64,000 nt of DNA, taken from an uncultured Sphingomonadaceae bacterium (GTDB lineage Bacteria > Pseudomonadota > Alphaproteobacteria > Sphingomonadales > Sphingomonadaceae). The notes beneath the pieces were generated by a model, which was not told the DNA's origin, made no database searches, and worked only from the letters and a program-made list of their open reading frames with translations. This document shows, in pieces, positions 55,600 to 64,000 of this stretch. The DNA is taken from NCBI GenBank assembly GCA_947494305.1, contig CANLUL010000003.1:310001-374000 (forward strand), in the 5' to 3' direction. The translations under genes were made by a program, and so were the position numbers. The stretch's first letter is position 1; every line of letters begins with the position of its first letter.

Positions 55600-57237
55600 A
55601 TGACTATAAACATTGATCGCCGCCAATTGATGGCACTGGGCACTTTTGGACTTGGTGCATTGTCGATGCCCGCTTCGGCCAAATTGACGCATAGTACTGG
55701 GTTTACGCACGGTGTTGCTAGCGGCGAGCCATCACAAAACTCCGTGTTGCTTTGGACACGCTATGCGGCGACCAATAATACCAAACTGGTTGTTGAAATG
55801 GCGACCGACACAGACTTTTCAGACGCAAAAATGGTTGGGGAGGTAACCGCCACAGCGGAAAGAGATTTTACGGCGAAAGTTGTGGCTTCTGATCTAAATC
55901 CAAACAGTTGGTATTTTTATCGTTTTGTTTCTCCCGATGGCCAAAAATCCGCTATCGGTCGGACGCGGACACTTCCGGAAGGGCCGACATCAAGGTTCAA
56001 CCTCGGCGTATTCAGTTGTTCCAACATGCCCTTTGGCTATTTTAACGCATATGCCCACGCAGCCCAACGTAGTGATCTTGATTTAATCGTACATACCGGT
56101 GACTATTTGTACGAATATGGTGTTGGAACATATCCATCCGAAAAACAGGCATTGGCAGGGCGGGAAGTCGCGCCATCCCATGAAATGATCCAGTTGGCCG
56201 ATTACCGGTTACGTTATGCCGCCTATCGCAGTGATCCGGATTTGCAGCGACTGCATCAGCTGTTTCCTATGATTGCAATGTGGGATGATCACGAGTTCAC
56301 CAATGATGCACATCGCGATGGAGCCCAAAATCATGATAGCAGTGAGGGTGATTGGTCCATGCGCAAGCGCGTGGCCGAACAGGTTTATCGCGAGTGGCTG
56401 CCGGTCCGTGACCGCAGCGCCAACGAACCCTATTGGGAGCAATATCAGATTGGTGATCTGGCAACGATTTTTGTTACGGAAAGCCGGATCAGCGGCCGCG
56501 ACCATCCGGCAGAAATTGCTGATGCACTTCGTGGTCAAACTGATATTCCGCCGGCACTGGCGAAATTCCGTGATGAAGTTTGGCAAGATCCATCGCGCCA
56601 GATGCTGGGCAGTGATCAGGAAGCCTGGCTGGCTTCGGCTATGCGCCAATCCAAAGCGAATGGCACCAAGTGGCAGGTTTGGGCACAGCAGTGCATTATG
56701 GGTAACCTGAAATCACCGCAGGAAACCATCAACTGGCTTGATCCCAAGGCACCGCCATTCGTTCAATTGCGGGTCAAAGTTGGTCAAATGGCTGCACAAG
56801 CAGGATTGCCGTTTAACATGGATGCCTGGGATGGCTATCCGGCTGCCCGGCAGCGCATATTGCGGGAAATTGCCGACGCAAATGCTGATCTAATTGTGCT
56901 GACTGGTGACAGTCATAATGGCTGGGCGTTTAATCTGGAGGCTGATGACATGCCGGTCGGCGTCGAGTTTGCCGGTCAAAGCGTTACATCTCCCGGATTT
57001 GAAAATTTCTTTCCCGGGGCCAAACCGGATGACATCTCTAAAGCTTTGCGCGAAACCAACCCGCAACTGCACTGGACCAATACCGATAGCCGGGGTTACA
57101 TGACCGTTTCGCTGACGCCAGATGCAGCGAGTTCGACCTGGCATTTTCTGGAAACCATTAGAAGCAAGTCTACGAAGATGAAGGGGCAAACGGTGCATGC
57201 TGTTGCTGCAGGGAACAACAAATTGTCGCTAGGCTAG
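55600..57237 (+). CDS. phoD: PhoD-type alkaline phosphatase
   Basis: 545-residue phosphodiesterase/phosphatase. A Tat signal with RRQLMALG in the first 30 residues (twin Arg) exports it folded, as for metal-loaded PhoD enzymes. Core: HGVASGEPSQNSVLLWTRY, NMPFGYFNAYAHAAQ, HTGDYLYEYG, WDDHEFTND and LTGDSHNGWAFNL, holding Fe/Ca ligands. It would release phosphate from diesters or monoesters in the periplasm. Follows DUF3667 by four bases. Confidence 0.93.
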   Translation: MTINIDRRQLMALGTFGLGALSMPASAKLTHSTGFTHGVASGEPSQNSVLLWTRYAATNNTKLVVEMATDTDFSDAKMVGEVTATAERDFTAKVVASDLNPNSWYFYRFVSPDGQKSAIGRTRTLPEGPTSRFNLGVFSCSNMPFGYFNAYAHAAQRSDLDLIVHTGDYLYEYGVGTYPSEKQALAGREVAPSHEMIQLADYRLRYAAYRSDPDLQRLHQLFPMIAMWDDHEFTNDAHRDGAQNHDSSEGDWSMRKRVAEQVYREWLPVRDRSANEPYWEQYQIGDLATIFVTESRISGRDHPAEIADALRGQTDIPPALAKFRDEVWQDPSRQMLGSDQEAWLASAMRQSKANGTKWQVWAQQCIMGNLKSPQETINWLDPKAPPFVQLRVKVGQMAAQAGLPFNMDAWDGYPAARQRILREIADANADLIVLTGDSHNGWAFNLEADDMPVGVEFAGQSVTSPGFENFFPGAKPDDISKALRETNPQLHWTNTDSRGYMTVSLTPDAASSTWHFLETIRSKSTKMKGQTVHAVAAGNNKLSLG

Positions 57238-57319
57238 AACGCACAGAATCCTCGACATTTGAATTAAAATTCCGCAAGGCTTCGCGTTCCTTAAACGAAC
57301 GATTGAAAGCCAAAGAATA

Positions 57320-58498
57320 ATGTCTGAAGAATTCTACCGCATTAAACGTCTTCCACCTTATGTGTTTGCTGAAGTAAACGCGATGAAGGCCGAAGCACGA
57401 GCGGCGGGCGCGGATATTATTGATCTGGGCATGGGTAATCCCGACGGTGCACCGGCGCAGCATGTGATCGACAAACTGTCAGAGACAGCGAACGATCCAA
57501 CCGCGCATCGTTATAGCGCATCCAAAGGTATAAAAGGTCTACGTAAGGCTCAGGCGGCTTATTATAAGCGCCGTTTTGATGTTGATCTGGATATGGACAG
57601 CGAAGTGGTGGTGACTTTGGGTTCCAAGGAAGGTCTGGCGAACCTGGCGCAGGCTATCACGGCACCGGGCGACGTGATCCTTGCGCCCAATCCATCCTAT
57701 CCCATTCATACTTTTGGATTCATCATTGCGGGTGCAGCTATCCGATCCATTCCGGCGGCACCGGGGCCTGATTTCTTCACTCGGTTGGAATATGCAATGA
57801 GCTATTCCGTACCAAAACCATCGGTTCTGGTCATGGGCTATCCCAGCAATCCAACCGCCTATGTCGCCGATCTCGATTTCTATCAGAAAGTCGTCGATTT
57901 TGCGCGCGAGCATAAGCTGTGGGTGATTAGCGATCTCGCCTATGCCGAAATCTATTTTGGAGACACGCCAACGCCTTCGATGCTGCAGATAGAGGGCGCG
58001 AAGGACTGCGTGGTTGAATTTACCAGTATGTCCAAAACCTATTCTATGCCCGGCTGGCGTATGGGTTTTGCAGTCGGCAATCAACAGCTGATCAGCGCAT
58101 TGACGCGGGTGAAGAGCTATCTCGACTATGGTGCCTTCACGCCCATACAAGTTGCGGCTACGGCGGCGCTCAATGGCCCGCAAGACATAATCGATGACAA
58201 CCGTGCGCTGTATAAAGCGCGCCGCGATGTGATGGTTGAAAGCTTTGGTCGTGCGGGTTGGGATATTCCCTCACCCGAAGCGAGCATGTTCGCTTGGGCA
58301 CCGGTTCCCGAACAATTCAAGGAACTCGGCTCGATGGAATTTGCCAAGCAGTTAATCGCTGAAGCGGGCGTGGCTGTGTCACCGGGCACTGGTTTCGGCG
58401 ATGAAGGCGAAGGCTATGTTCGACTGGCAATGGTTGAGAACGAGCAACGCATTCGGCAAGCCGCGCGCAGCATTAAGAAATTCCTGAACAAAGGATAA
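57320..58498 (+). CDS. AlaC-like class I/II aminotransferase
   Basis: 392-residue PLP aminotransferase (fold I). MGNPDGAPAQ is close to the N-terminus; KGIKGLRKAQAAYY, NPSYPIHTFGF and the PLP-Lys in TSMSKTYSMPGWRMGF are visible. It looks like E. coli AlaC/YfdZ, glutamate-pyruvate aminotransferase, though LL-diaminopimelate aminotransferase relatives are similar. Substrate therefore unresolved. Single gene, convergent with the stress protein gene. Confidence 0.88.
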   Translation: MSEEFYRIKRLPPYVFAEVNAMKAEARAAGADIIDLGMGNPDGAPAQHVIDKLSETANDPTAHRYSASKGIKGLRKAQAAYYKRRFDVDLDMDSEVVVTLGSKEGLANLAQAITAPGDVILAPNPSYPIHTFGFIIAGAAIRSIPAAPGPDFFTRLEYAMSYSVPKPSVLVMGYPSNPTAYVADLDFYQKVVDFAREHKLWVISDLAYAEIYFGDTPTPSMLQIEGAKDCVVEFTSMSKTYSMPGWRMGFAVGNQQLISALTRVKSYLDYGAFTPIQVAATAALNGPQDIIDDNRALYKARRDVMVESFGRAGWDIPSPEASMFAWAPVPEQFKELGSMEFAKQLIAEAGVAVSPGTGFGDEGEGYVRLAMVENEQRIRQAARSIKKFLNKG

Positions 58499-58503
58499 CC
58501 CAG

Positions 58504-59319
58504 CTACTGTTCGGGTTTTCCGACCATCAGAACATCAACCGGCGACCATTTCAGCATCTCACTGGCCCTGCTGCCAATGGTCGCCTTGATAAAACCGCTG
58601 CGCCCATGGGTGCCAAGCACGAGTAAATCGACATCTCCGGTATCGAGTATGCGATATATGGATTGATGGAGGTTGCCTTCCACAAGATTGATGGTCACTC
58701 TGTCTTTGTCTGCCTCCGATAGATCGAGTTCCTCCATGAATTGTCGCATTTCCTGTTTTGCTTCCACATGCATCTCTTCCACCACCCCGTCAGATTTCAG
58801 CCAAGCTTCGTAGGCTACATGATAGGCATGAACGATCTGGATGTTGGCGCCGGGGAACAGTTCGAGCGCCGTAAGAAGCGCGTTGGCCGAAAAGTCAGAA
58901 AAATCTACGGCAACAGCAATGTTTTTATAGTGACCGTTGGGCCGTTCCTTGACGACCAGCACCGGCGTGACCGCGTGATGGACCAAGTGATCAACGGCGG
59001 TTCCGAGGAAGAAATCGGATATATTGTTATGCCGAGCCGCGCCGACAACAATCAAATCACTTTCCTCCGCAGCGGCCGTGCGGGCAATGACCTTTGGCGG
59101 GCTACCTTTGGAAATCACCAAGCTGCACCCCTCCGCATCTTCGCGATAGTTTCGATTGAGCAAGTCCTGCACCTTGCTTTTTTTGACATCCGATTTCGAG
59201 TCATTGACGAACAAAACCGACCGGTTCGCGTGCCATTGGTCGGCAAGCAATTTTGCGCGCTGAAACGTACGGTCTCCCCGTGCGGTCAGGTCGGTGGCGA
59301 TAAGAATTTCTTTGGTCAT
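58504..59319 (-). CDS. Tandem universal stress protein (two UspA domains)
   Basis: 271 residues: UspA domain 1 (about 1-137), ending GTAVDHLVHHAVTPVLVV, and domain 2 (about 140-271), with the ATP-binding signature GTHGRSGFIKATIGSRA (G-x2-G-x9-G-S) preserved in domain 2 only; the first domain has a less canonical AARHNNISDFFLG loop. Cytoplasmic stress/adenosine-nucleotide-sensing role. Divergent from the HCCA isomerase gene. Confidence 0.9.
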   Translation of the reverse strand: MTKEILIATDLTARGDRTFQRAKLLADQWHANRSVLFVNDSKSDVKKSKVQDLLNRNYREDAEGCSLVISKGSPPKVIARTAAAEESDLIVVGAARHNNISDFFLGTAVDHLVHHAVTPVLVVKERPNGHYKNIAVAVDFSDFSANALLTALELFPGANIQIVHAYHVAYEAWLKSDGVVEEMHVEAKQEMRQFMEELDLSEADKDRVTINLVEGNLHQSIYRILDTGDVDLLVLGTHGRSGFIKATIGSRASEMLKWSPVDVLMVGKPEQ

Positions 59320-59475
59320 GATTTGGTAGCTCCTTCTGTTAGCCCCAATATTTTCATCAATGTGCAGTGATCACTTTGATCTATCGCAAGGAAAAGGCCG
59401 ATCTTGATTGAAAACGCGGCGCGAAAGGATAAGCTGTTTTCTATTGACCCGCTTAAAACCGATACAGGATGCAAT

Positions 59476-60096
59476 ATGACCAAAAAAATCGACTTTTTTT
59501 TCGATCTGTCCTCGCCATGGACACGGCTTGCCTTTCACAATATTCAACCGATCATCGCAGCAAATGAAGCGGAAATTGTCTGGCGGCCCTTTCTGGTCGG
59601 CGGTGTATTCAACGCGGTAAACCAGACGGTCTATGCTGCGCGAGAAAATCCGGACAATATCAAATTTGTGCACAGCTTTCGCGTACTGAAGGATTGGGCA
59701 AAACTGGCCGGTGTGCCGATGAATTTTCCGAGCGAGCATCATCCGGTAAAATCGGTTCACGCAATGCGACTATGCTGTGCACTGGAAGAAGATCAGGCGG
59801 CACTGCACAAGTTCGCTACGGCGGCTTTTGATGCTTACTATGGTGATCAACGGAACCTCGATGATCCGGCTGTATTGATTGCTATTGCCAATGAAGTGGG
59901 ACTGGACGGACAGACGCTTGCGGCCAAGACACAGGAACAGGAGATCAAGGATCGCCTGCGAGCAAATACCGAGGAAGCAATTGCGCGCGGTTCTTATGGT
60001 AGTCCGAGTATTTTTGTCCCTTTCGGCGAGGGCGAACGCATGTATTTTGGCAATGACCAGTTGCCACTTGTTAACTGGGCGATTAAACAATCGTGA
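59476..60096 (+). CDS. 2-Hydroxychromene-2-carboxylate isomerase-like DsbA/GST-kappa protein
   Basis: 206-residue GST kappa/HCCA isomerase. KIDFFFDLSSPWTRLAFHNI carries the catalytic SPW in place of the DsbA CxxC, and GSYGSPSIFVPFGEG then RMYFGNDQLPLV complete the thioredoxin fold with the cis-Pro. These enzymes isomerise HCCA in aromatic degradation or conjugate glutathione; a specific substrate is not decidable. ATG 59476 has AGGA eight bases upstream, preferred over TTG 59404. The crotonase gene follows by 24 bases. Confidence 0.85.
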   Translation: MTKKIDFFFDLSSPWTRLAFHNIQPIIAANEAEIVWRPFLVGGVFNAVNQTVYAARENPDNIKFVHSFRVLKDWAKLAGVPMNFPSEHHPVKSVHAMRLCCALEEDQAALHKFATAAFDAYYGDQRNLDDPAVLIAIANEVGLDGQTLAAKTQEQEIKDRLRANTEEAIARGSYGSPSIFVPFGEGERMYFGNDQLPLVNWAIKQS

Positions 60097-60120
60097 AAGC
60101 AGTTGAATAAGGAAAACTTC

Positions 60121-60942
60121 ATGTCAGAACGCGTCACCATATCCGTTGAGAACCATATAGCTGATGTGCGGTTCAATCGTCCCGAAAAAATGAATGCACT
60201 TGATGCCGAACAGATTGATGCGATCGTCGAGGCAGGCGAGAAACTTTCCGCTATGGAAGGCATCCGCGCTATCGTTCTTTCCGGCGAAGGCAAAGCCTTT
60301 TGCGCGGGTCTAGACATGGCCAATTTCGCTGCCTCTGCGGCTGCTGCATCAGAAGATGAAGGTGGTGATAAATCTCCATTGAAGCACACGCTTGCCGAGC
60401 GCACATTTGGGAATGCCAATAAATTCCAGCATATCGTTCTGCTTTGGCGGAAACTAAAAGCCCCTGTCATCGCGGCTGTCCATGGCCCTTGTATCGGCGG
60501 CGGACTGCAATTTGCCAGCGCTGCTGATATCCGCGTGGTCGCACCGGATGCGAAGATGTCGATCATGGAAATGCGCTGGGGATTGATTCCGGACATGGGT
60601 AGCTACACGACATGGCGCAGCTTTGTCCGCGACGATGTGCTGCGTGAGCTGACCTATACCAATCGCATTTTTACCGGCGAAGAAGGCAAGGAATTGGGCT
60701 TTGTAACGCATCTTTCGGATGATCCACATGCTAAGGCGATGGAAATTGCGACGGAGATCGCGGGTAAGCACCCACAGGCCGTGCAGATTGCCAAAGCGCT
60801 AATCAACAAGTTGCCAGATATGAATGAAGATGAAATTCTGATAGCCGAATCTGAAGGTCAGGATAAGGTAAGCCGGACTCCTAATCAGGTCGAAGCGGTT
60901 TATGCGTTCATGCAAAAGCGCGCTGCCAATTTTGTAGACTAG
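60121..60942 (+). CDS. Crotonase / enoyl-CoA hydratase family enzyme
   Basis: 273 residues. RFNRPEKMNALD, the oxyanion hole AFCAGLDMANF, CIGGGLQFASAADIRV and MSIMEMRWGLIPDMG with Glu at the first catalytic position. The late segment is SRTPNQVEAVYAF. ATG 60121 has AAGGAAA upstream; the frame is open back to 60103. Likely acts in acyl-CoA or aromatic acid catabolism with its HCCA-isomerase-like neighbour. Overlaps the convergent thioesterase stop by four bases. Confidence 0.87.
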   Translation: MSERVTISVENHIADVRFNRPEKMNALDAEQIDAIVEAGEKLSAMEGIRAIVLSGEGKAFCAGLDMANFAASAAAASEDEGGDKSPLKHTLAERTFGNANKFQHIVLLWRKLKAPVIAAVHGPCIGGGLQFASAADIRVVAPDAKMSIMEMRWGLIPDMGSYTTWRSFVRDDVLRELTYTNRIFTGEEGKELGFVTHLSDDPHAKAMEIATEIAGKHPQAVQIAKALINKLPDMNEDEILIAESEGQDKVSRTPNQVEAVYAFMQKRAANFVD

Positions 60943-61373
60943 TTTTTGGTTCGCATCTTTTCAAGCGCATCCACCACTGCCTGGCGCAGCGGTTTGCCCT
61001 CACCATCGGTGCGGCAAACAATAACGCTGTCACAGGTTGCAATGCATTTGTCATGCTGGAACATGGCCTGCGCAATCACGTAGCTTGAAGTACCAATCTT
61101 GCTCACGCCAGAGCAGACCATTACATCTTCAGGATAAGACCCTTCGCGAAGATAGTTGATCGTGACGGCCGCAACCATGCTGCGTTCGTTCTTCGGTCTT
61201 TCCTGCCACGGCCTAAGCTCGCGATTGAGTCTCACACGCGCATGTTCAAACAGGCTGGCAAAAGCGACGTTGTTGAGATGCCGATTGGGATCGACATCTT
61301 GAAAGCGGGTCTGGCAGACCTGCGTTATCGGATAACTGGCCGCCTCCAGCTGCCATGTTTCTGGTCTTGTCAT
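60939..61373 (-). CDS. 4HBT-type acyl-CoA thioesterase
   Basis: 144-residue hotdog thioesterase. TRFQDVDPNRHLNNVAFASLFEHARVRL is the catalytic block (Asp of DxDxNRHLNN), and VTINYLREGSYPEDV the second conserved segment. ATG 61373 puts the start downstream of the MFS stop; the longer frame to 61454 would overlap it. It follows the MFS gene by ten bases. Acyl substrate not known. Confidence 0.85.
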   Translation of the reverse strand: MTRPETWQLEAASYPITQVCQTRFQDVDPNRHLNNVAFASLFEHARVRLNRELRPWQERPKNERSMVAAVTINYLREGSYPEDVMVCSGVSKIGTSSYVIAQAMFQHDKCIATCDSVIVCRTDGEGKPLRQAVVDALEKMRTKN

Positions 61374-61383
61374 TGGTATCAGC

Positions 61384-62805
61384 TCACATTTTGGCGACGA
61401 GATCTTTGTGCAGCGTCTTACTAGCGAGCATATAGATGATACCGCAAATGCCATAGAGAATTGCCGTGATCACTAATGATTGGCCCAATCCACCCGCATT
61501 TGAATCAAGGCAAACTTCCGCTTTTTCCGCACCAAGATTTGCGGTCAGCAGTTCACGTGCGCCTTTACACATGTCAGAGGTGAGTTCGGCACTAAAAGAG
61601 GAGGCCGAAAGCTGGCTGCTGATCATAATATCACTGAGCGCACCAACAAATAGCGGCCCCAAGCCATAGCCTATGATGTTCACAATGAAGAGCAAGATCG
61701 CGATAGCCGTAGCACGTGATCGGGCGTCAGCAATGCCCTGACCAATAGTATATTGCGCCCCGAGATAGGTGTAATGCAAAGCTGCACCGATGATCAGCAT
61801 GAACACCGCCAAAGGCACGTTTCCAGTGGAAAATGCGATTACATAGAACGGCACACTTAACACCAGGCCGATACCAGGGATCATAACCAACGCATTTTTC
61901 CAGCGAGGCGTCAGTTTCTCTGTCAAATAACCCGCGGCGAAAATACCGAAAGATGCTGCCAATCCAGCAGGCACCTGGATTTGAAATGCCGCTTCCGAAA
62001 GCGTCATCTCAAAAGCACGTTGAAAATAGGCCACCTGGAAAGCACTAATGCCATAGCCAACAAACGCAACCAGCGCCGCAGCTGCCGTATTTAACCAGAA
62101 AGTCCGTTTCTTGCTCAGCATTTTGAACGTTTCGACAATGCCGGTGCTTTCCTTTTTCTCCGTTCCTGGAGGATCAGAATATCCCCGCGGTGGTTCCTTT
62201 ACCGATACCCAAAAAACGAGCCCGATAAGAACTCCTGGAACACCCAGAACAATAAATGCAGTTCGCCAATCGAACATATCTGCAATAGGTCCACCGAAAG
62301 CGGCGGCAAAAACACCGCCAAGAGTCACACCCATCGCATAGGTGCCCATCGCTTTTGCCCGGCTACGAGGAGGGAAATAATCTGCAATGATTGAGTTCGC
62401 AGGTGGGGTGAGGCCAGCTTCGCCAATGCCAACGCCAACGCGAAAAGCGAGGAGGGATAAGAAGCCGCCAGCGAAGCCACATAGCGCGGTCATCACCGAC
62501 CATAATATTACGCTCGCAGCGATGATTCGAACGCGGTTATATTTCTCGGCGAACCGGGCAATTGGTATGCCCACCAAAGTGTACATTAAGGCGAAACCAA
62601 ATCCGGAGAGCAGACCAAACTGCCAATCTAACAGCTGAAATTCATCAATTATCGGCTGCGCTAAAATTGAAATCAGCACACGATCAATAAAGTTCAATGT
62701 GTAGAGTAAAGTGAGGGATATCAGTACGTAGTTGCGATATCCTGTGGTCCCGAAAGCCTGACCGGTATTGGTATTAGATGAAACCGCTGCTTCTGACGCG
62801 CTCAT
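61384..62805 (-). CDS. MFS transporter, Spinster-like
   Basis: 473-residue MFS permease with 12 membrane helices. LLYTLNFIDRVLISILA in helix 1 and FGLLSGFGFALMYTLVGIPIARFAEKYNR (helix 2 with the A-motif) resemble the Spinster/glycerol-3-phosphate-like group that sphingomonads have in number. The large loop between helices 6 and 7 is present; a Cys-rich insert (SDMCKGARELL to VCLDSNAG) precedes the last helices. Start ATG 62805. Substrate unknown; pairs with the thioesterase. Confidence 0.87.
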   Translation of the reverse strand: MSASEAAVSSNTNTGQAFGTTGYRNYVLISLTLLYTLNFIDRVLISILAQPIIDEFQLLDWQFGLLSGFGFALMYTLVGIPIARFAEKYNRVRIIAASVILWSVMTALCGFAGGFLSLLAFRVGVGIGEAGLTPPANSIIADYFPPRSRAKAMGTYAMGVTLGGVFAAAFGGPIADMFDWRTAFIVLGVPGVLIGLVFWVSVKEPPRGYSDPPGTEKKESTGIVETFKMLSKKRTFWLNTAAAALVAFVGYGISAFQVAYFQRAFEMTLSEAAFQIQVPAGLAASFGIFAAGYLTEKLTPRWKNALVMIPGIGLVLSVPFYVIAFSTGNVPLAVFMLIIGAALHYTYLGAQYTIGQGIADARSRATAIAILLFIVNIIGYGLGPLFVGALSDIMISSQLSASSFSAELTSDMCKGARELLTANLGAEKAEVCLDSNAGGLGQSLVITAILYGICGIIYMLASKTLHKDLVAKM

Positions 62806-63101
62806 GCCTTCTCCTATATATTTTCTTTCCGTGATGGCGGTATCATGCCGATGTGTCCAGCAGACAATTTTAGTGCTGAGCAATATTTTGCGAAAAATCT
62901 GGTGAAACATGCAAAACAATAATGTTTCATGCTTTTACATCAATATGCTATGAATATATTATCAATAATGACAAAGCATTGCGTTGCGGGGGTGCAGAAT
63001 GGCTAAAAGCAATATGTTGCTGGCCATAGAAATGATGAATTATCGTGCTGCGCATTCACTATGCGTTACTGTCTCGCAATTCCTGATTAAGCAGATGTCC
63101 A
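62806..63101. other. AT-rich upstream region of the LuxR-type gene
   Basis: 296 bases between the MFS start and the LuxR-type start, markedly AT-rich in 62881-62970. It holds an inverted repeat TGAAACAT/ATGTTTCA (62903-62910 and 62922-62929, 11-base spacer) and a 40-codon ORF from 62999 (separate entry). No RNA gene is visible. Confidence 0.6.
62903..62929. promoter_or_regulatory. Inverted repeat, possible operator
   Basis: TGAAACAT and ATGTTTCA, perfect eight-base arms with an 11-base A-rich spacer, 199 bases before the GTG of the LuxR-type gene and 97 bases upstream of the MFS start. A site of regulator binding is possible for either gene; there is no T-run, so termination is unlikely. Confidence 0.35.
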
Positions 63102-63121
63102 GTGAAACAGGCTGTGGATGA
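62999..63121 (+). CDS. Possible 40-residue leader peptide
   Basis: Short ORF MAKSNMLLAIEMMNYRAAHS... ending at TGA 63121, with GGGGG about six bases upstream of its ATG. Its last 20 bases overlap the GTG start of the LuxR-type gene in another frame, so it could couple translation or act as a leader. No family is known and it may be chance. Confidence 0.25.
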   Translation: MAKSNMLLAIEMMNYRAAHSLCVTVSQFLIKQMSSETGCG

Positions 63122-63650
63122 TTCTCAATACTCAAAGTTAAACGATGGGCAGCGTAAATGCTTGCGTTTGGTTCTTGCACATTTGAATTCTAAAGAAATT
63201 GGTCGAAAACTGGATATCTCGCCTCATACCGTAGATCAAAGACTGCGCCAGGCTATGAAGACGTTTGGTGCTAGTTCGCGCTTCGAAGCGGCACGTAAGT
63301 TTGCAGAATATGAAGGTGAGAACGCATATCAACCATTGATATATCAATCATCGGATATTGAGAAAGCTCAGGAATCCGAGACAGTTGGCGTGTCAGTCGA
63401 ACGAAATGAATTGGACGATAGAGAGGACAGTAAACAAGCTCCTGTGGTGGGTATCAATGTCAAAACTGCAGTGCTTGAAAAACCTCAGATCAATTCTGAT
63501 CGTTTTCCTTTCCCACGTTTTCGGGGTGAAAAAAACACCCTGTCTACTTGGGAGAGGATAGGTTGGATTATTGTGATCGCTATCGGTTCAGCGGTTTCAT
63601 TCGGTGGCATATTATCCGGGTTGGAGGCACTCTCCCGGTTGAGCGGTTAG
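63102..63650 (+). CDS. LuxR-type HTH regulator with C-terminal membrane anchor
   Basis: 182 residues, GTG start. Residues about 12-70 are a GerE/LuxR HTH: LNDGQRKCLRLVLAHLNSKEIGRKL, DISPHTVDQRLRQAM and GASSRFEAARKFAEYE. There is no receiver or autoinducer domain. A linker of about 80 polar residues leads to a single membrane helix (IGWIIVIAIGSAVSFGGIL) at the C-terminus, so the DNA-binding domain is tethered to the membrane facing the cytoplasm. Such layouts are recurrent in sphingomonads, to my memory, paired with the type of gene that follows. Stimulus unknown. Confidence 0.85.
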   Translation: MKQAVDDSQYSKLNDGQRKCLRLVLAHLNSKEIGRKLDISPHTVDQRLRQAMKTFGASSRFEAARKFAEYEGENAYQPLIYQSSDIEKAQESETVGVSVERNELDDREDSKQAPVVGINVKTAVLEKPQINSDRFPFPRFRGEKNTLSTWERIGWIIVIAIGSAVSFGGILSGLEALSRLSG

Positions 63651-63714
63651 TTATTTTCTCAGCCAGAGTACACCCTTCTCGAAAAATGGAAACTGAATTT
63701 GGAAAGGGCAGAAA

Positions 63715-64000
63715 ATGCTTAAAAAGCGAAAAGAAGTAGCACAGCAACTGGCGAATCGTTTGTTTGAAACAGAGGGCGCAATTGACGACGCGATCACCAA
63801 AATGGCCGAATTGGCGGGCTATATGCCAGTAGCGCGGAGCAGTGCAAATTTGTCGGCAGTTGTTGGTCAGGATGCTATCGTACAAGCCGCGCAAACATTG
63901 GCTGCTCTCGTCGATGCTCGCGGGCAGATTGTTGAAACGCACAATAAATTGGCCAACGCAAGAGATCAGATTGGCTTACGCGAAATGGCGATGGGAGGTA
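63715..64000 (+). CDS. Conserved helical protein next to the LuxR-type gene, 5' part
   Basis: ORF running off the window end with 95 codons visible; too short and truncated for a full assignment. It starts MLKKRKEVAQQLANRLF, then FETEGAIDDAITKMAELAG, and proceeds in amphipathic helices with ARSSANLSAVVGQDAI and AQTLAALVDARGQIVETH. No signal or membrane segment. It begins 65 bases after the LuxR-type gene and appears to be its partner, since GGAAAGG lies about nine bases upstream of ATG 63715. Function unknown. Confidence 0.6.
   Translation, partial: MLKKRKEVAQQLANRLFETEGAIDDAITKMAELAGYMPVARSSANLSAVVGQDAIVQAAQTLAALVDARGQIVETHNKLANARDQIGLREMAMGG

Overview
The window looks like chromosomal DNA of a sphingomonad (Alphaproteobacteria, order Sphingomonadales), probably one of the lower-GC marine or brackish lineages such as Parasphingorhabdus or Sphingorhabdus. 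Base composition is near 50 % GC by eye. The indicators are a soluble serine palmitoyltransferase with a dedicated acyl carrier protein, short intergenic hairpin repeats of the 'GTCATCCTGAAC' and 'GTCATGCCAGCG' kinds, and many alphaproteobacterial families (DUF1285, DUF1499, DUF455, extensin-like C-terminal protein, DUF2282). No tRNA, rRNA, CRISPR array, insertion sequence or prophage is visible, and no gene-free gap exceeds 300 bases. Genus assignment is inference.

Layout. 1-1.7 kb: the 3' part of a subtilisin-like protease, a DUF6065-like gene, and a convergent lipoprotein shaped like a stand-alone I9 protease propeptide. 1.8-4.7 kb: minus-strand genes DUF1285 - Nudix - cca plus a GNAT. 4.9-13 kb: DUF1499, an extensin-like protein, a PQQ-type sugar dehydrogenase, an ICMT-like methyltransferase, tag with an odd photolyase-related FAD protein, YjbQ, and a secreted lipase-like lipoprotein. 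13-22 kb: gyrB, thioesterase, a cytochrome-c-fused PQQ-type dehydrogenase, a TetR-SDR pair, GFA and HAD proteins. 22-29 kb: xseB-ispA-coaD-cyclophilin-queA, an orphan DUF2282 (bufferin-like) lipoprotein, then tgt. 28.8-36.8 kb: glnE-bcp-DUF455, an M23 peptidase, erpA-xthA-hydrolase, and a serine hydrolase.

36.9-50.8 kb is the most distinctive region, a dispersed envelope and sphingolipid neighbourhood. It holds a candidate ceramide synthase (bCerS-like), a desaturase, lptF-lptG, a DUF2141 protein, a DAGK-family lipid kinase followed by a remote Tam41-like nucleotidyltransferase, a cupin, a crotonase immediately downstream of serine palmitoyltransferase, the acyl carrier protein, a PycTM/DUF5706 membrane protein (the effector family of Pycsar defence, here without a cyclase), and a CerR-like reductase behind obgE-proB. 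Four of the five ceramide-synthesis steps known from Caulobacter can be assigned; the acyl-ACP synthetase is not in the window.

50.9-64 kb: a methyltransferase, DUF2461, an ArsR-SRPBCC-YciI-DUF899-DUF3667-PhoD run, an AlaC-like aminotransferase, a tandem universal stress protein, a HCCA-isomerase/crotonase pair, a thioesterase/MFS pair, and finally a LuxR-type HTH protein with a C-terminal membrane anchor and a gene running off the window end.

All functional calls come from reading motifs and from memory of protein families. No database search was run.
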